Positions 22,371 through 31,793 of a DNA stretch of 64,000 bases are shown piece after piece. The notes beneath the pieces are model-generated. The model saw nothing but the letters and a program-made list of their open reading frames with translations, ran no database searches and was not told the DNA's origin. Each line of letters begins with the position of its first letter. Position 1 is the first letter of the stretch. Origin of the DNA: Alitta virens (taxonomy: Eukaryota; Annelida; Polychaeta; Phyllodocida; Nereididae); NCBI GenBank assembly GCA_932294295.1, contig OW028581.1, positions 13,800,162 to 13,864,161 of the forward strand, in the 5' to 3' direction. Position numbers and translations under genes: made by a program.

Positions 22371-25105
22371 ATGTGGTAGTTGGCTGGTTGCAGGTGATGA
22401 GGAACTGGGGTTGGGTGCAGTGACATCCCATAAGCTTTGAGGAGCTCTTCTGTAGCAGGCTGTCGGGATAAAGAGTCACATAAAATGTTATTTATACCAT
22501 GTATATGTACAGCTGTGAGCTTTATATTATGTGACAGTAGCAACAAGACTACTGGTCGGACTACTTGCATGAGAAGAGGACATTTAGCAGTTTGCTTATT
22601 AAGGACTTGGACAATAGCCTGATTGTCAGTATGGAAATATATGACTGAGTTGGCCAATTTAAATTGCCAGTATAAGGTAAATTGGGTAAAGTTCTAGGAA
22701 AGCTATATTTAGAACCTTCCATGCACTCGGCCAAGTTCCTTGGATCCAATGTTTTGCATACACAGCACCATAACCTTTCTTTGATGCATCTGAGCACAGT
22801 TGTATTTGGGTTGAAGTGACGACCGAAGGCTGGCGGCTGAGGGTGATACCATTATAATTCTCCAAGAAGCTGTGCCAAGTGGTGAGGTCAGCTTTGGCCA
22901 ATGCAGTTAAAGAGGAACTAAAGGAGATTTGCATGTTAATTTTAAAAGTTCAATTAGATGACAAAGAACACAATGCCGTAAATGCAAGTGACTAAAAGTC
23001 CAATTTTAGTATGATTTGGAGCCAATTAAAAGTGAAGTTAGCACCATCAGCCACATCGCTGGGGGCCGCCATTATTGCACACGGCACCATGGCTGGTGAC
23101 GTCACTTATGTACCATGATGTCCATCACATTGATAGATTGCAATCCATTTCAATAAAAACATACACTACATCCTGATTGCAATGAACCGTTTGTATGTCA
23201 TATTCATGTATATTTGCTCACTGCAAGTAGATGCAAATAACCCTGCTTACATTACACATGTAAAGATAAGTTGTCATAAGTAAATATAAAAATTTATCAA
23301 AAAACGTATCATCTGCAGAACTGCATGCTCCAATTTTATAAACCATCACCTTAAGTAGGCCTAATAAATGAATTTTATTTGTTTGACATTGTTCTGTCAA
23401 CAAGTGCATAGATAGATGGATAGATAGATGGTTGTGCCTTGGCTACTAAATGCTGATGAGGTGTATGAATTATTAGAGTTTCTTTGCACTAAGTAAAATT
23501 GATATTTTTTACTCACAGCAATTACTATTTTATACTTTTTAATGATTTTATTGTTTTTTACTCTCATTTTATTATGTTCTATGAAAATTAATAAATCTAT
23601 ATATATATTAACATGTATAGGTGAAAACAATCATAAAAGATAAGCAATGATAAGATATATCTCAAAAGCACTAATTGCATAGTCTCAAATTGTTCAATGG
23701 CAATTTACTTGACACTTAGTCAGAACAGAACAATGTAAAACTTGCTCTTATTTCAATTGCAATTAACACCTTTTGTCTGTTGTTGACACTGCTCACCTAT
23801 AGTCAAGCAGTTGGATTGCACTAAGCACTGGAACCACAGTCTCCTACACTGGAGGAGGGGACCAACTTATATTGTCTGTGGTATTCATAGTACAACAGTG
23901 ACGTATTTCCGGCAATAGCAAAACACCCGGGATAGTCGAAAATGGCGGCCTCCGTAGTTCACAACACGGGGCTAATAAATGCAGGATATTACTTTACCAG
24001 GGCATATATACAAGTTATGAATAGCATGAAATTGTTTTCATGGACCCAAGCTAACTTCTGACAGGTAAAGTGCTGAAGGTGTTAGTTCCCCTTTAAGCGA
24101 ATGAAATTATGTGGCTTGGTGATGCCTGCAGCCAGGTCGTAGAGGCCACGTAGGAATGGGCGACCTGCAGGTATAACAGATGTTGTGAATTGCAGCTTGC
24201 CTATGAGGGATTTAAGTTGTCGTAGTGTCAGTTTGGTGGAATTGATGGCTGACAGGAGGGCATGGCGGTACTTTTGTAATTTGTCATCGGGGAGTCGCGC
24301 ATGCATGGAGGTGGAATCCATTTTCGAGGCCCAGGAATGTTATGATGGTGGTTGGTCGTTGTGTTTTGTGAGGGGCAATGGGAATGGAGAGGGATTGGCA
24401 TAATTTGAGGAAGGTGTTCAAATCACATTCACACCGGTCCTTATTGGGCTGTATGAAGATGAAGTCATCTAGAACCTTGACTGAAGATATAACAAGGTAC
24501 TTGGTTCGGAGGATCCACTGCAGAACATTAGAGAAATCTTCAAAAATTCTGCAGGATGTTGCAGCACCCATACTGAGCATCTTTTCATAATAAAATTTGT
24601 TGTCAAACTTAAAACTGAGGAGATGATACTGGCTAGGATGAACAGGTATGATGCGGAATGCATCCGCTATGTCAGTCTTGGCCATGAAGGAAGATGGAGA
24701 GTGAGTCTGTATGAGTCTTATGGCATCATGTATGGTGTGGTACTTGACTGTTGCCTGGTGTTTTGGAATATTGTGGTTCACGGAGTTGCTGTCATATGGA
24801 AAGGAAAGGTTGTGTAGAATGCGGTACTGCCCTGGGGTCTGCTTTTCCCGGAGTGCCAAGGGGGAACATTTGAAGTTGGGGAACGGAGGGTCACTGAATG
24901 GGCCTGCAATTCTCCCAAGTTTAAGTTCTTTGTCTAGTTTTTGCTGGATTATTGAATGATTTCCAAGGACAGTTGCAGAGTTCGAGGATGTAAGGGGAGT
25001 GTGGGTGCCTTTAAAATGTAGTGAAAAGCCATTGGTGAAACCCTGTATGATGTACTCCCTGAGTGGGTAGACTTGTAGTAGTTCATTTAAGTTGGATACG
25101 TTTAC
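22361..25105 (-). pseudogene. Ngaro reverse transcriptase-RNase H (frameshifted and split by a MITE)
   Basis: The RT lies at about 25105-24324. It has GRIAGPFSDPPF, the fingers stretch RILHNLSFPYDSNSVN, motif A AKTDIADAFRIIPVHP, motif B MLSMGAATSCRIFE, and the catalytic VLDDFIFIQ, where Val-Leu-Asp-Asp replaces the common Tyr/Leu-x-Asp-Asp. After TFLGLE the frame slips at a run of A (about 24318-24322) and continues to 24097. The TTAA MITE (22911-24092) then interrupts it. RNase H resumes at 22906 (LALAKADLTTWHSF, LCSDASKKGYGAVY), slips again near 22659, and ends with YFHTDNQAIVQ and CDSLSR. The RT belongs to the DIRS/Ngaro class. Confidence 0.88.
22911..24092. mobile_element. 1.18-kb TTAA-duplicating MITE inserted in Ngaro RNase H
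   Basis: The short inverted ends AGAGGAACTAA (22911) and TTAGTTCCCCTT (to 24092) are flanked by TTAA at 22907-22910 and 24093-24096. Removing the element and one TTAA rejoins the RNase H frame exactly (PHNFIR to LTALAKAD), which proves the borders. Internally GGCCGCCATT (left) and AATGGCGGCC (right) extend the inverted symmetry. No transposase is encoded. The TTAA target suggests mobilisation by a piggyBac-type transposase. Confidence 0.92.
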
Positions 25106-26261
25106 TGGACTTGGCAGCAGGCTTTGTGTCCTGGTTTGACTTATCGTTGGTATCGGGGAAGGTCTCATTGGTCGGGCAATGTTGGGAAAGCTGGTGGGTC
25201 CCAAAACATTGCCGAAAGAGGGGGTGTGTACGGCTGCATCGTGGGCGGGAATGCTTGTATGAGCATCATGGTTTGTCACAGTGGACTCCAGGCTGGTGGA
25301 ATGAATAGCAGTATCCGGAAGGGATTCTTTGTGGGTTATTTTGGGATGGGCGAGAGGCAGGTGTAGTGGGTGGTTGCTTGGTCTGGTCACTTGAGCCTGT
25401 CTGAAATGCCCGTAGCTCTAGGTCTTGGCGGACTAGCAGCCAGGAGTGTTGGGTGTGTTCTCGCTCGGTACGATATAGAGTGTCATACTCCTGCCAGTTG
25501 GCACCATGGCGAATGAGATCCTTGATGTGTTGGGAATAAGTAAGGAGATGGACAGCCTGATCAGGGTATCTCTCTATATATACAGCTATGTATACATCAA
25601 AAGCCCTAGCCCAGTCTGTGGCTGATTATGGGTGGTTTTTCTTTGGTGCTAGGGCAAACTGTGGTTGGTCGTTGTCGCAGTTGGTGAGAGACAGTGCATA
25701 TGAACAAACAGCATTGGGAAAAATAAGCTCTGATAGGTCGATAAACTTGTGCTCCCAGATCTTCTGTTTTAGTGTGAGCTTGACTATGGTGCCCAAGGGG
25801 GTACCTACCGAGTGCATTGGTCGGCGTAGGGAAGGGTCTTGCAGAATAAATGGCATACCTTGGGCAGGTGTAGCAGGTGGTTGCAGGGAATCGGATGGAG
25901 CTGTGGAGGTCTGGATGTCAGGGTACGTAGATGTCGATGTACCGGGCGCGGATTGATGGTCTTGGGGCCTGCTGACAGGCGTAGGCATGGTGGAGGCTAT
26001 ACTCTGCATGGAAGCCTGCATGGCTGCCATGCCCTGTAGGAAAGCCTGTTGTTGTTGAGCAATGGTCTGCTGGAGGTTGGCAGTTGCAGACGTCATTGTG
26101 GCCAAGGGATCGAGAGGGCTTGTAGAGGGTGGTGAAGCCTGTCATCGCGGGAGTTGTGCAGGAACAGTGTCACTGTCTGAGTCAGATAGATCTTGGAGAC
26201 GTGGAGGCAAGGTCCATTTTCTGGCAGATTTGGGCCTGGGTGGTGGCTGTCGTTTTGGCAT
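25083..26261 (-). pseudogene. Ngaro Gag-like ORF with three in-frame stops
   Basis: The frame opens at ATG 26261 (MPKRQPPPRPKSARKW) and closes at TGA 25085-25083, about 392 codons. Three premature stops lie in the same frame: TGA at 26144-26142, TAA at 25628-25626 and TGA at 25268-25266. The product has a basic Pro-rich N terminus, an acidic SDSDSD stretch, a Gln/Met-rich coiled-coil-like region (QQTIAQQQQAFLQGMAAMQ), a conserved Gag core with DWARAFDVYIAVY and HIKDLIRHGANWQEYD, and a C-terminal cysteine/histidine cluster (CYSFHQPGVHC, then CSYKHSRPRC) like the zinc knuckle of DIRS-group Gag. One stop fits a CGA-to-TGA style C-to-T change. It overlaps the RT frame at its end. Confidence 0.8.
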
Positions 26262-26635
26262 TTCGTCTGAAAGCAGAATACAGAGCAGCAGTAAAATTGG
26301 TCAGGGGAGTGACAAGTTTGGTATGCCAGGGTAACATTTGATTGCGGAGGGCAATCACAAAATTGGTTGAGATGAAATGAAAATAAAAGGGAGAGCAGGT
26401 AACGGAGCGTTGCAGCAAGGCAAAGGCAAATGTGCTTGTGCGGCACTGCACTGACATGAGGCATGTGGTCTATAGGAAATGTGCGACAGTGCACTGAGGT
26501 ACAGGTATGCCAAAATTGGCGAAGGTTTAGTGCGGCACTGCACTAGCAAAATGTGACAAGGCATATGGCAAGTAAAAAAGTGACAAGACATATGAAAAAT
26601 AAAAATGTGACAAGACATACGGCAAACAAAGTGGA

Positions 26636-27286
26636 TTATTGGCAGGTAAGTTTAGCAAAGGCTGTATAGGCTTTGAAAAGCAGGTTCCTGAGGGAATGCT
26701 TGTATTTATACCGGCCAGAGGTGTTGTTGGGAAAGATGCCATCATTGCTCCATGAGGAGGGAGGAGTCTGCCAGAAACCAGTGTGGACATGGAATGACAA
26801 TTTTTGGTGGTTTTTGCATTTGGTTCTGAGGAAGGAATTAGCTTTATGTGCTTGCTGTGTAAACTGTTCTGGAGACATAGAATGCAGGCCTCTGGAGCGG
26901 TTAATGATGGAGCATATAGTTACATGGCAAACACCGAAGTGTTGTATGAGCATGTAGGCAAGGTCTAATATGGCTGTAGCAACTTGAATAGGGTCTTGGC
27001 CGGCTGCAATGTCATTTGAGCCAAGGTCCAAGGCTAGGAAATAGGGCTGTTGTTGCAAAACAGCATGACGGAGGTGTTGGGTTGTGGCTGAATGTGTGGC
27101 TCTGGCGCCCCTGACACCAATTAAATGAACCTCGGAAATAAGGTGATTGACTGTAAAGAGGTGGGAGGTTGTAGTAGGTGATGAGGCAGGGGGTGTGGGA
27201 TTGCCATGGTATAAGTGTTGTAGAAGTCCATGGACAAAACTGTGGCCGAAAATCATGGCAACAGGGGAATTGCGAGTGGGCGCCAT
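26636..27286 (-). CDS. SGNH-hydrolase-like ORF of the Ngaro element
   Basis: This intact 216-codon ORF starts at ATG 27286, just inside the A1 repeat. It reads like an SGNH/GDSL-type esterase domain, which some Ngaro and CR1 elements carry. Block I is AMIFGHSFVHGL (Ser nucleophile context GHS instead of GDS), block II is IGVRGARA (Gly), block III is LDLGSNDIA (GxND), and a block-V-like NDGIFPNNTSG has Asp but shows Phe-Pro where the catalytic His is usual. The last point makes hydrolase activity doubtful. Its role in retrotransposition is unknown. It is the only uninterrupted ORF left in this copy. Confidence 0.8.
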   Translation of the reverse strand: MAPTRNSPVAMIFGHSFVHGLLQHLYHGNPTPPASSPTTTSHLFTVNHLISEVHLIGVRGARATHSATTQHLRHAVLQQQPYFLALDLGSNDIAAGQDPIQVATAILDLAYMLIQHFGVCHVTICSIINRSRGLHSMSPEQFTQQAHKANSFLRTKCKNHQKLSFHVHTGFWQTPPSSWSNDGIFPNNTSGRYKYKHSLRNLLFKAYTAFAKLTCQ

Positions 27287-27425
27287 GTGGCTTGTTTTGG
27301 CAGAAAAACGAATGTAAACAATCAGACTTACCAGACAAACTAGTCACTTTATTCAACAGAAACGATGATGGTGTTCAACAAGAACTGTTTGCTGCCAATC
27401 AAAGACACTTCAGACAACGGGAGAA

Positions 27426-27608
27426 GTTTATAAAAGTATATAAATGGGTGTTAATTGTAGGAAAAAATATGGCGTGTTGACTAGATGAAGGCAGCGTGAA
27501 TGGCTGGCTGTGATTAGCTAAGAGGAAAAGTTAAGCTGCAGAAGATTGTGGTTAATAAAAGTTTTCCCGCCAGCAAAAATACTGCTGTGTTCACATCAGT
27601 AGATTTTT
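27426..27608 (-). repeat. Ngaro A1 repeat
   Basis: This is the 5' terminus of the element on the minus strand, nearly identical to 20790-20972. The right junction AGATTTTT is followed by ATTGGCAAACATAC of the older host element. Confidence 0.93.
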
Positions 27609-30010
27609 ATTGGCAAACATACATACTCAAAACACATACAAGACACATTACTCTTGTGGAGGCCCATAAGTGCTTAGCATTCCCAAGAGCAAAGGTAAAT
27701 AAAGAGGTTAAGAATTAAAAATTTGCATATGAGGTGTTATTTAGGTGCAATGAAGAGGGCGCGAGGACCCGAGGCAAACTTAGCTGCCAAAGATGCCCAG
27801 GCACTTGATAACAGGCTCCGGCAACTGAAGTGCTGCAGCATCCATTGCGTCACCGGCCTGCAACGAATGAGGAGTAATATGCTGGGCTGAAATCCCTGGA
27901 GCCTGAAACATTGACTTTATTCTTAGAGATAAGAGCCTATTGGTCAATAGCATGCCATCGCGAAATAGGAAGAGTGGCGTCTGGAGTGAGGGGTCTCTCA
28001 GTGCAAGATATAATTTTAAGAAACAATAAGCAAAAACTTCTGTGCTTAAACAGCCCACAGTAACTGAAACCCCAGCAACTGAGATTTTAGCAGATGGCAC
28101 TCTAACTATCATGAATGGTATAGATGCAGGGTGAAATGTAATAGCGGATGCTAGAACTGGCCGAGACGCCCCTGGTGTTGAACAGTACTCTGAAGCACGC
28201 AAACACCCAAAATAAACAAGTGACATTGCGGAAAATAACATGAGGTTATTGTAATCGTATGAGAGCGATAACTGCAAATGATGAAGCATTGCGTAAGAAA
28301 TGGGCGAAGCTTGGACTGGGGCTGGCCCTGCCCGCTGCACTGACTTGAGCCCACCTTAGCCGAATGGTATAAAATATCACGGGGGGGGGGGGGGGTGGGA
28401 GGATGCCAGCCACGACTAGCCATGCCCTAACTCCAGACAGATATACTCTGATAGATGCAAGTGAAAGCTTATGTGATGACAAGTGTGCTATAAACCTGGG
28501 ATCTGTAAGCTCTTCGAACTCAAAGATAGAGTCTGGAAAAATGGAGATACCGGTTGACTGCAGCAGAGTATGAGCGGCGCGAATTATAGGCCAGACCGGC
28601 ACCAACCAAACCAGCTGCACGTAATTCGAGATCTGAAACAATATAGTAAGAATTCAGACAAGCTGATCGAAATAGATGACATTGGCTGGCCAAACGCGAG
28701 CAGGAACACAATGTCCCAAGCAGATCAGCATTGACATTATCGAGAGTGGCAATATAAACAACTGCAATGTCTATCCTATGATGCTCTACGAGCAAAGCCC
28801 ATTGTCTAACGAACTCCATTACTTCTGGTACTGGCGTATGAAGTTTATTTAATATATAGCAGACAGTGGAATTGTCCATTTGAAAGATGACTTTTGACCC
28901 GGCAAGTTCTGCGACCCACATAGCCAGCGCTTTCACTGCAGCATGCAGCTCGCGCTAGTTGAAGGATCGCTGACCCAATGCTGCGCACATACCTGCATAC
29001 TTGATAGCAAACCAACTGTTCCCAAGTACTGCACCATAGCCGAAATCGCTGGCATCCGTATGAAAATGAAGTACCTTGCCGACTGACCAGTCAAGCTTAA
29101 ACATATGTACTCCATTATGGCTGTCAATGCACTTATGTATACCAGCATTTAATGTCGGCTATGGCAGGCGGACCTTTTGGTGCAGTAGTTTCGGCCTTTT
29201 GGCCAAGTCTATGAGGCGCCCAAGAAAGGCTCTACCGGAGCGCATAATGCGCGCGTCAAAGGCCAGCTTACCTAATAAACTCTGTAAGCTCTTTTGGTGC
29301 CCACTCGCTTGGTGCGCCAGTTGGCCAGAATACCCTTAATCTCTGATACTCTGTCTTCAGATATGCGAAGCTCAAACTGCTCCCCATCTACTATGATCCC
29401 CAGAAACTCCACAACCCTAGCTGGACTAGTTACCTTGGTTGCCTGTATGGTGAAACCCGACTTACTCGAGACCTCGAGCATCATGTCCAAGTTGCCCTGG
29501 CACTCACTTTCAGGTGTGGCTATAACCAAAAAATCGTCGACGTAGCACACCAGATTGTTTGTAACACCTTCATACAACATAAACGCTAAGTGCTTCTGCA
29601 AACCTGTCAAAAAGTGTGGGTGCAGAGCTAAGTCAGAAATTCAGAACCTTGGGAATATAGAACTAAGGCAACCCAGTGGCTGAAGCCCACTGCAAACCTT
29701 ACAAATGCCAATCATCAGGGTGAACCCCTATGTACTTATAAGCATTTTAAATCCAACTTGGACATGTAAGGTGCCGGGAATTTGATGCAACTCTCAACTG
29801 CATCTTGAACCAAATCTACATTTGTCATCTTGAAATTTATAACAGACTTCGTTCTGTGACTGACTTTGAGGTTGGATTTGACCAGGTTTTTTTAACTTGG
29901 ACAGGTCACTGGCCTGCCCAGGGCCACGAAAGGGGCAATCTAGGGTGACGTGTTTGCTCGAGGAACTTTGGTGAGAATAAATGATCGATAGTTCACCATC
30001 TCTATAAACA
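27609..30010 (-). pseudogene. Older, decayed DIRS/Ngaro-like element: RT, RNase H and recombinase
   Basis: Fragments on the minus strand keep the DIRS-group order. RT N-terminal pieces lie at about 30010-29640 (KMTNVDLVQDAVESCIKF, PAPYMSKLDLK). The RT catalytic part is at 29610-29272 with YVDDFLVIATPES. RNase H is near 28936-28700 (VIFQMDNSTVCYILNK, DNVNADLLG). The recombinase N terminus is at about 28570-28440 (AYNSRRSYSAAVNRYL) and its catalytic part at 28340-27780, where HSLQAGDAMDAAAL resembles the usual HSFRAG motif with Arg changed to Gln. Many stops and frameshifts and a 15-bp G run (28381-28396) break it. No Gag or A1 repeat was found; the hAT end lies a few bases past the RT start. 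Confidence 0.8.
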
Positions 30011-30040
30011 GCTCCCCATGGCTACGCCACTGCAGCTAGT

Positions 30041-30465
30041 CAGTCTATCAGACGTTATTAAAAAGAAATCATAAATTTAAAGAAAATCATTGAAAACACA
30101 ATGAAAGTGGCATCATCACCCATTGTTCAGTAAAATGTATTGTGACATCATCACTACTATAGTTTGTTTAATTTTTGGCAAGAAAAACTGTATTTATATT
30201 ATTTATTACTTTGTCCTTAACGTTAATTGCTGTGCACAAATGAGCATGAAAGGTCAAATATATCACGAGACAAGAGGGTGTTATGGTTAATATAATTATT
30301 TGCCTGTGCTAAATCTAGAGACATCGGAACTTTAAAGAAATATAACTGCTTAACTGTGTGTCAGTTATGAGGCTTCACCCAAACTGCAGGCCTTTGTAAT
30401 TATCCCATAAGAAGGTAAAGATTCTTATATTTAGGCAGAGAAAACCAATAGTTTTAGCAAACATA
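30041..30465. other. Intergenic, no gene seen
   Basis: AT-rich DNA between the hAT-like insertion and the palindromic MITE. Nothing coding could be supported. Confidence 0.5.
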
Positions 30466-30616
30466 CATGGCCAAATGTGCCACTTGCGTTTTCCATGAGA
30501 AGGATAAACGCATGGAAAACACATGGTTTTTAGCTAATTATAATGAGGCAAAAACCATGCATTTTCCATGCGCTTATCCGAACACATGGAAAATGCACGT
30601 GGCACAATTGGCCATG
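30466..30616. mobile_element. Palindromic MITE, copy 1
   Basis: Nearly the whole 151 bp is one inverted repeat: it starts CATGGCCAAATGTGCC and ends GGCACAATTGGCCATG, with arms containing GCGTTTTCCATG and an AT-rich centre. TA flanks both ends (30464-30465 and 30617-30618), as for Tc1/mariner-type targets. Close copies lie at 46992-47131 and 50159-50297. Confidence 0.9.
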
Positions 30617-30889
30617 TACCAGGTAGACCAACAATGGTGCATATAAGGCCAGTTCATGGGAAAACCCTCAAGCTAATTGCATGGATGTTTGCAATATTGG
30701 ATCAAATTTTTTTTTTAATGTTGGAAAATTATAAATCAGTTAAACCTCCTGAAAGTTTAACACTGGGTTATCTGCTTACATGCAGGATGTGATGGTATAC
30801 ATAAGCATGATAAGTCTTGCTATAAATGTCAAAACTGTATTTGAACAAGTTAAAAATCCACTTAGATATTCACTCATCATTTTAATTCA

Positions 30890-31550
30890 TAATAAACTAA
30901 AGGAAATTATTATTCTAGCAAGGAAGCTCAACTACTACCATCCTATCTCAGCACTGAGTGTTTCTTCAACATTTTGGAAAAAATAAAAAATAAAAGTTTT
31001 TATTTTTTTTTAAATCTATGGTACAAATTCACTGTGAAACATTTACTTTATATTCATCAGTATGGATCTCAGACAGATAATGATATTTTATCTGCATTTA
31101 ATGAAAAAGATCATGCAGGCTAATTGGATTATTTACATGAAAAAAGCATTCGATTCGGTTAATCATCTGAGTTTATTGCAAAAACTCATCATGCTCATAT
31201 TTATTACGAAATACATAACACTGTATTATCGTGCATGGTTTGCAAGCTATCTTAACAGCAGGCCACAGAGGGTAAATACACTAATTATATGAAATTATTT
31301 TTGAAATTCCTTTTGAAATTCTTTCCATGGCTCAATGCTTGGCCCGCTTTTAGCTTTATTAGCTTGACCATTGTTGACGCAGGTTGGGGAATGTCTAAGT
31401 TCAGATCAAGGTTAGCTATGCACAAAAATTATTTTTTACAAGCACTAGTAGGTAGATTCCAATCTTCAGTATTTACAGTAAAAAACCCTGGAATTCATAC
31501 CAACTAAGACTAGTGCTTAGTGAGATATTGCAATTAAAAAATGCAGTTGC
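30890..31550 (+). mobile_element. Decayed LINE reverse transcriptase fragment
   Basis: Frame-jumping pieces match LINE RT landmarks in the right order: ARKLNYYHPISALSV (like NYRPISLLSV), YMKKAFDSVNHLSLLQKL (like DLSKAFDSVNH), AWFASYLNSRPQRV, and a degenerate motif B region near 31310-31370. Stops and shifts occur throughout. It is CR1/Jockey-like by style. Confidence 0.75.
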
Positions 31551-31695
31551 ATGGGACACTATTCAGATTTACAGACACCTTCTATGTAGGCTTGTCCATG
31601 CAGGGCATTTTTTAATGCTTTTAGACTTGGGAAAGTTACTCTCCGGCAGCTTGTTCCACATACTAACCTATAAGTAAAGACGTTTTTCCTTACTG

Positions 31696-31785
31696 CTTGT
31701 TCAATCAAACTGACTACACACAGTCCAAGCAACCCACCACAACTGACCATGTGACGTATGCAATTGTGGGCTCAAAGTTGGAAAA
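31696..31785 (+). repeat. Dispersed repeat fragment (relative of 7741-8030)
   Basis: This stretch (CAATCAAACTGACTACACAC to GTGGGCTCAAAGTTG) matches the reverse complement of 8030-7959 joined to 7772-7755. It shows the uninterrupted state of the site where SINE copy 1 landed. Confidence 0.7.
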
Positions 31786-31793
31786 CCATAAGA

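Larger units (their letters stand above)
20386..27608 (-). mobile_element. Ngaro-type tyrosine-recombinase retrotransposon
   Basis: Read on the minus strand, the order is A1 (27608-27426), SGNH-hydrolase ORF, gag, reverse transcriptase, RNase H, tyrosine recombinase, B1 (21335-20974), A2 (20972-20790), B2 (20747-20386). This split direct repeat layout defines Ngaro elements. B1 and B2 are both 362 bp and differ at only about four sites; A1 and A2 differ at about one. There is no target duplication, only shared Ts at the junctions, as expected for recombinase integration. The ORFs carry several stops and frameshifts, and a MITE interrupts RNase H. It is a recent insertion whose coding part is already dead. 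Confidence 0.93.
18954..30032. mobile_element. hAT-like shell containing nested retroelements
   Basis: The inverted ends CAGTGGCGTAGC (18954-18965) and GCTACGCCACTG (30021-30032) are flanked by an exact 8-bp duplication CAGCTAGT (18946-18953 and 30033-30040). An 8-bp duplication with CAG-type ends is the hAT signature. No hAT transposase was found; the 11.08-kb span is filled by DIRS/Ngaro-type retroelements. A poly-G run (18977-18990) lies near the left end. The stretch 18966-20050 is otherwise non-coding, with a poly-C run at 19876-19889 and a short GATA-like run near 20003-20030. Confidence 0.87.
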
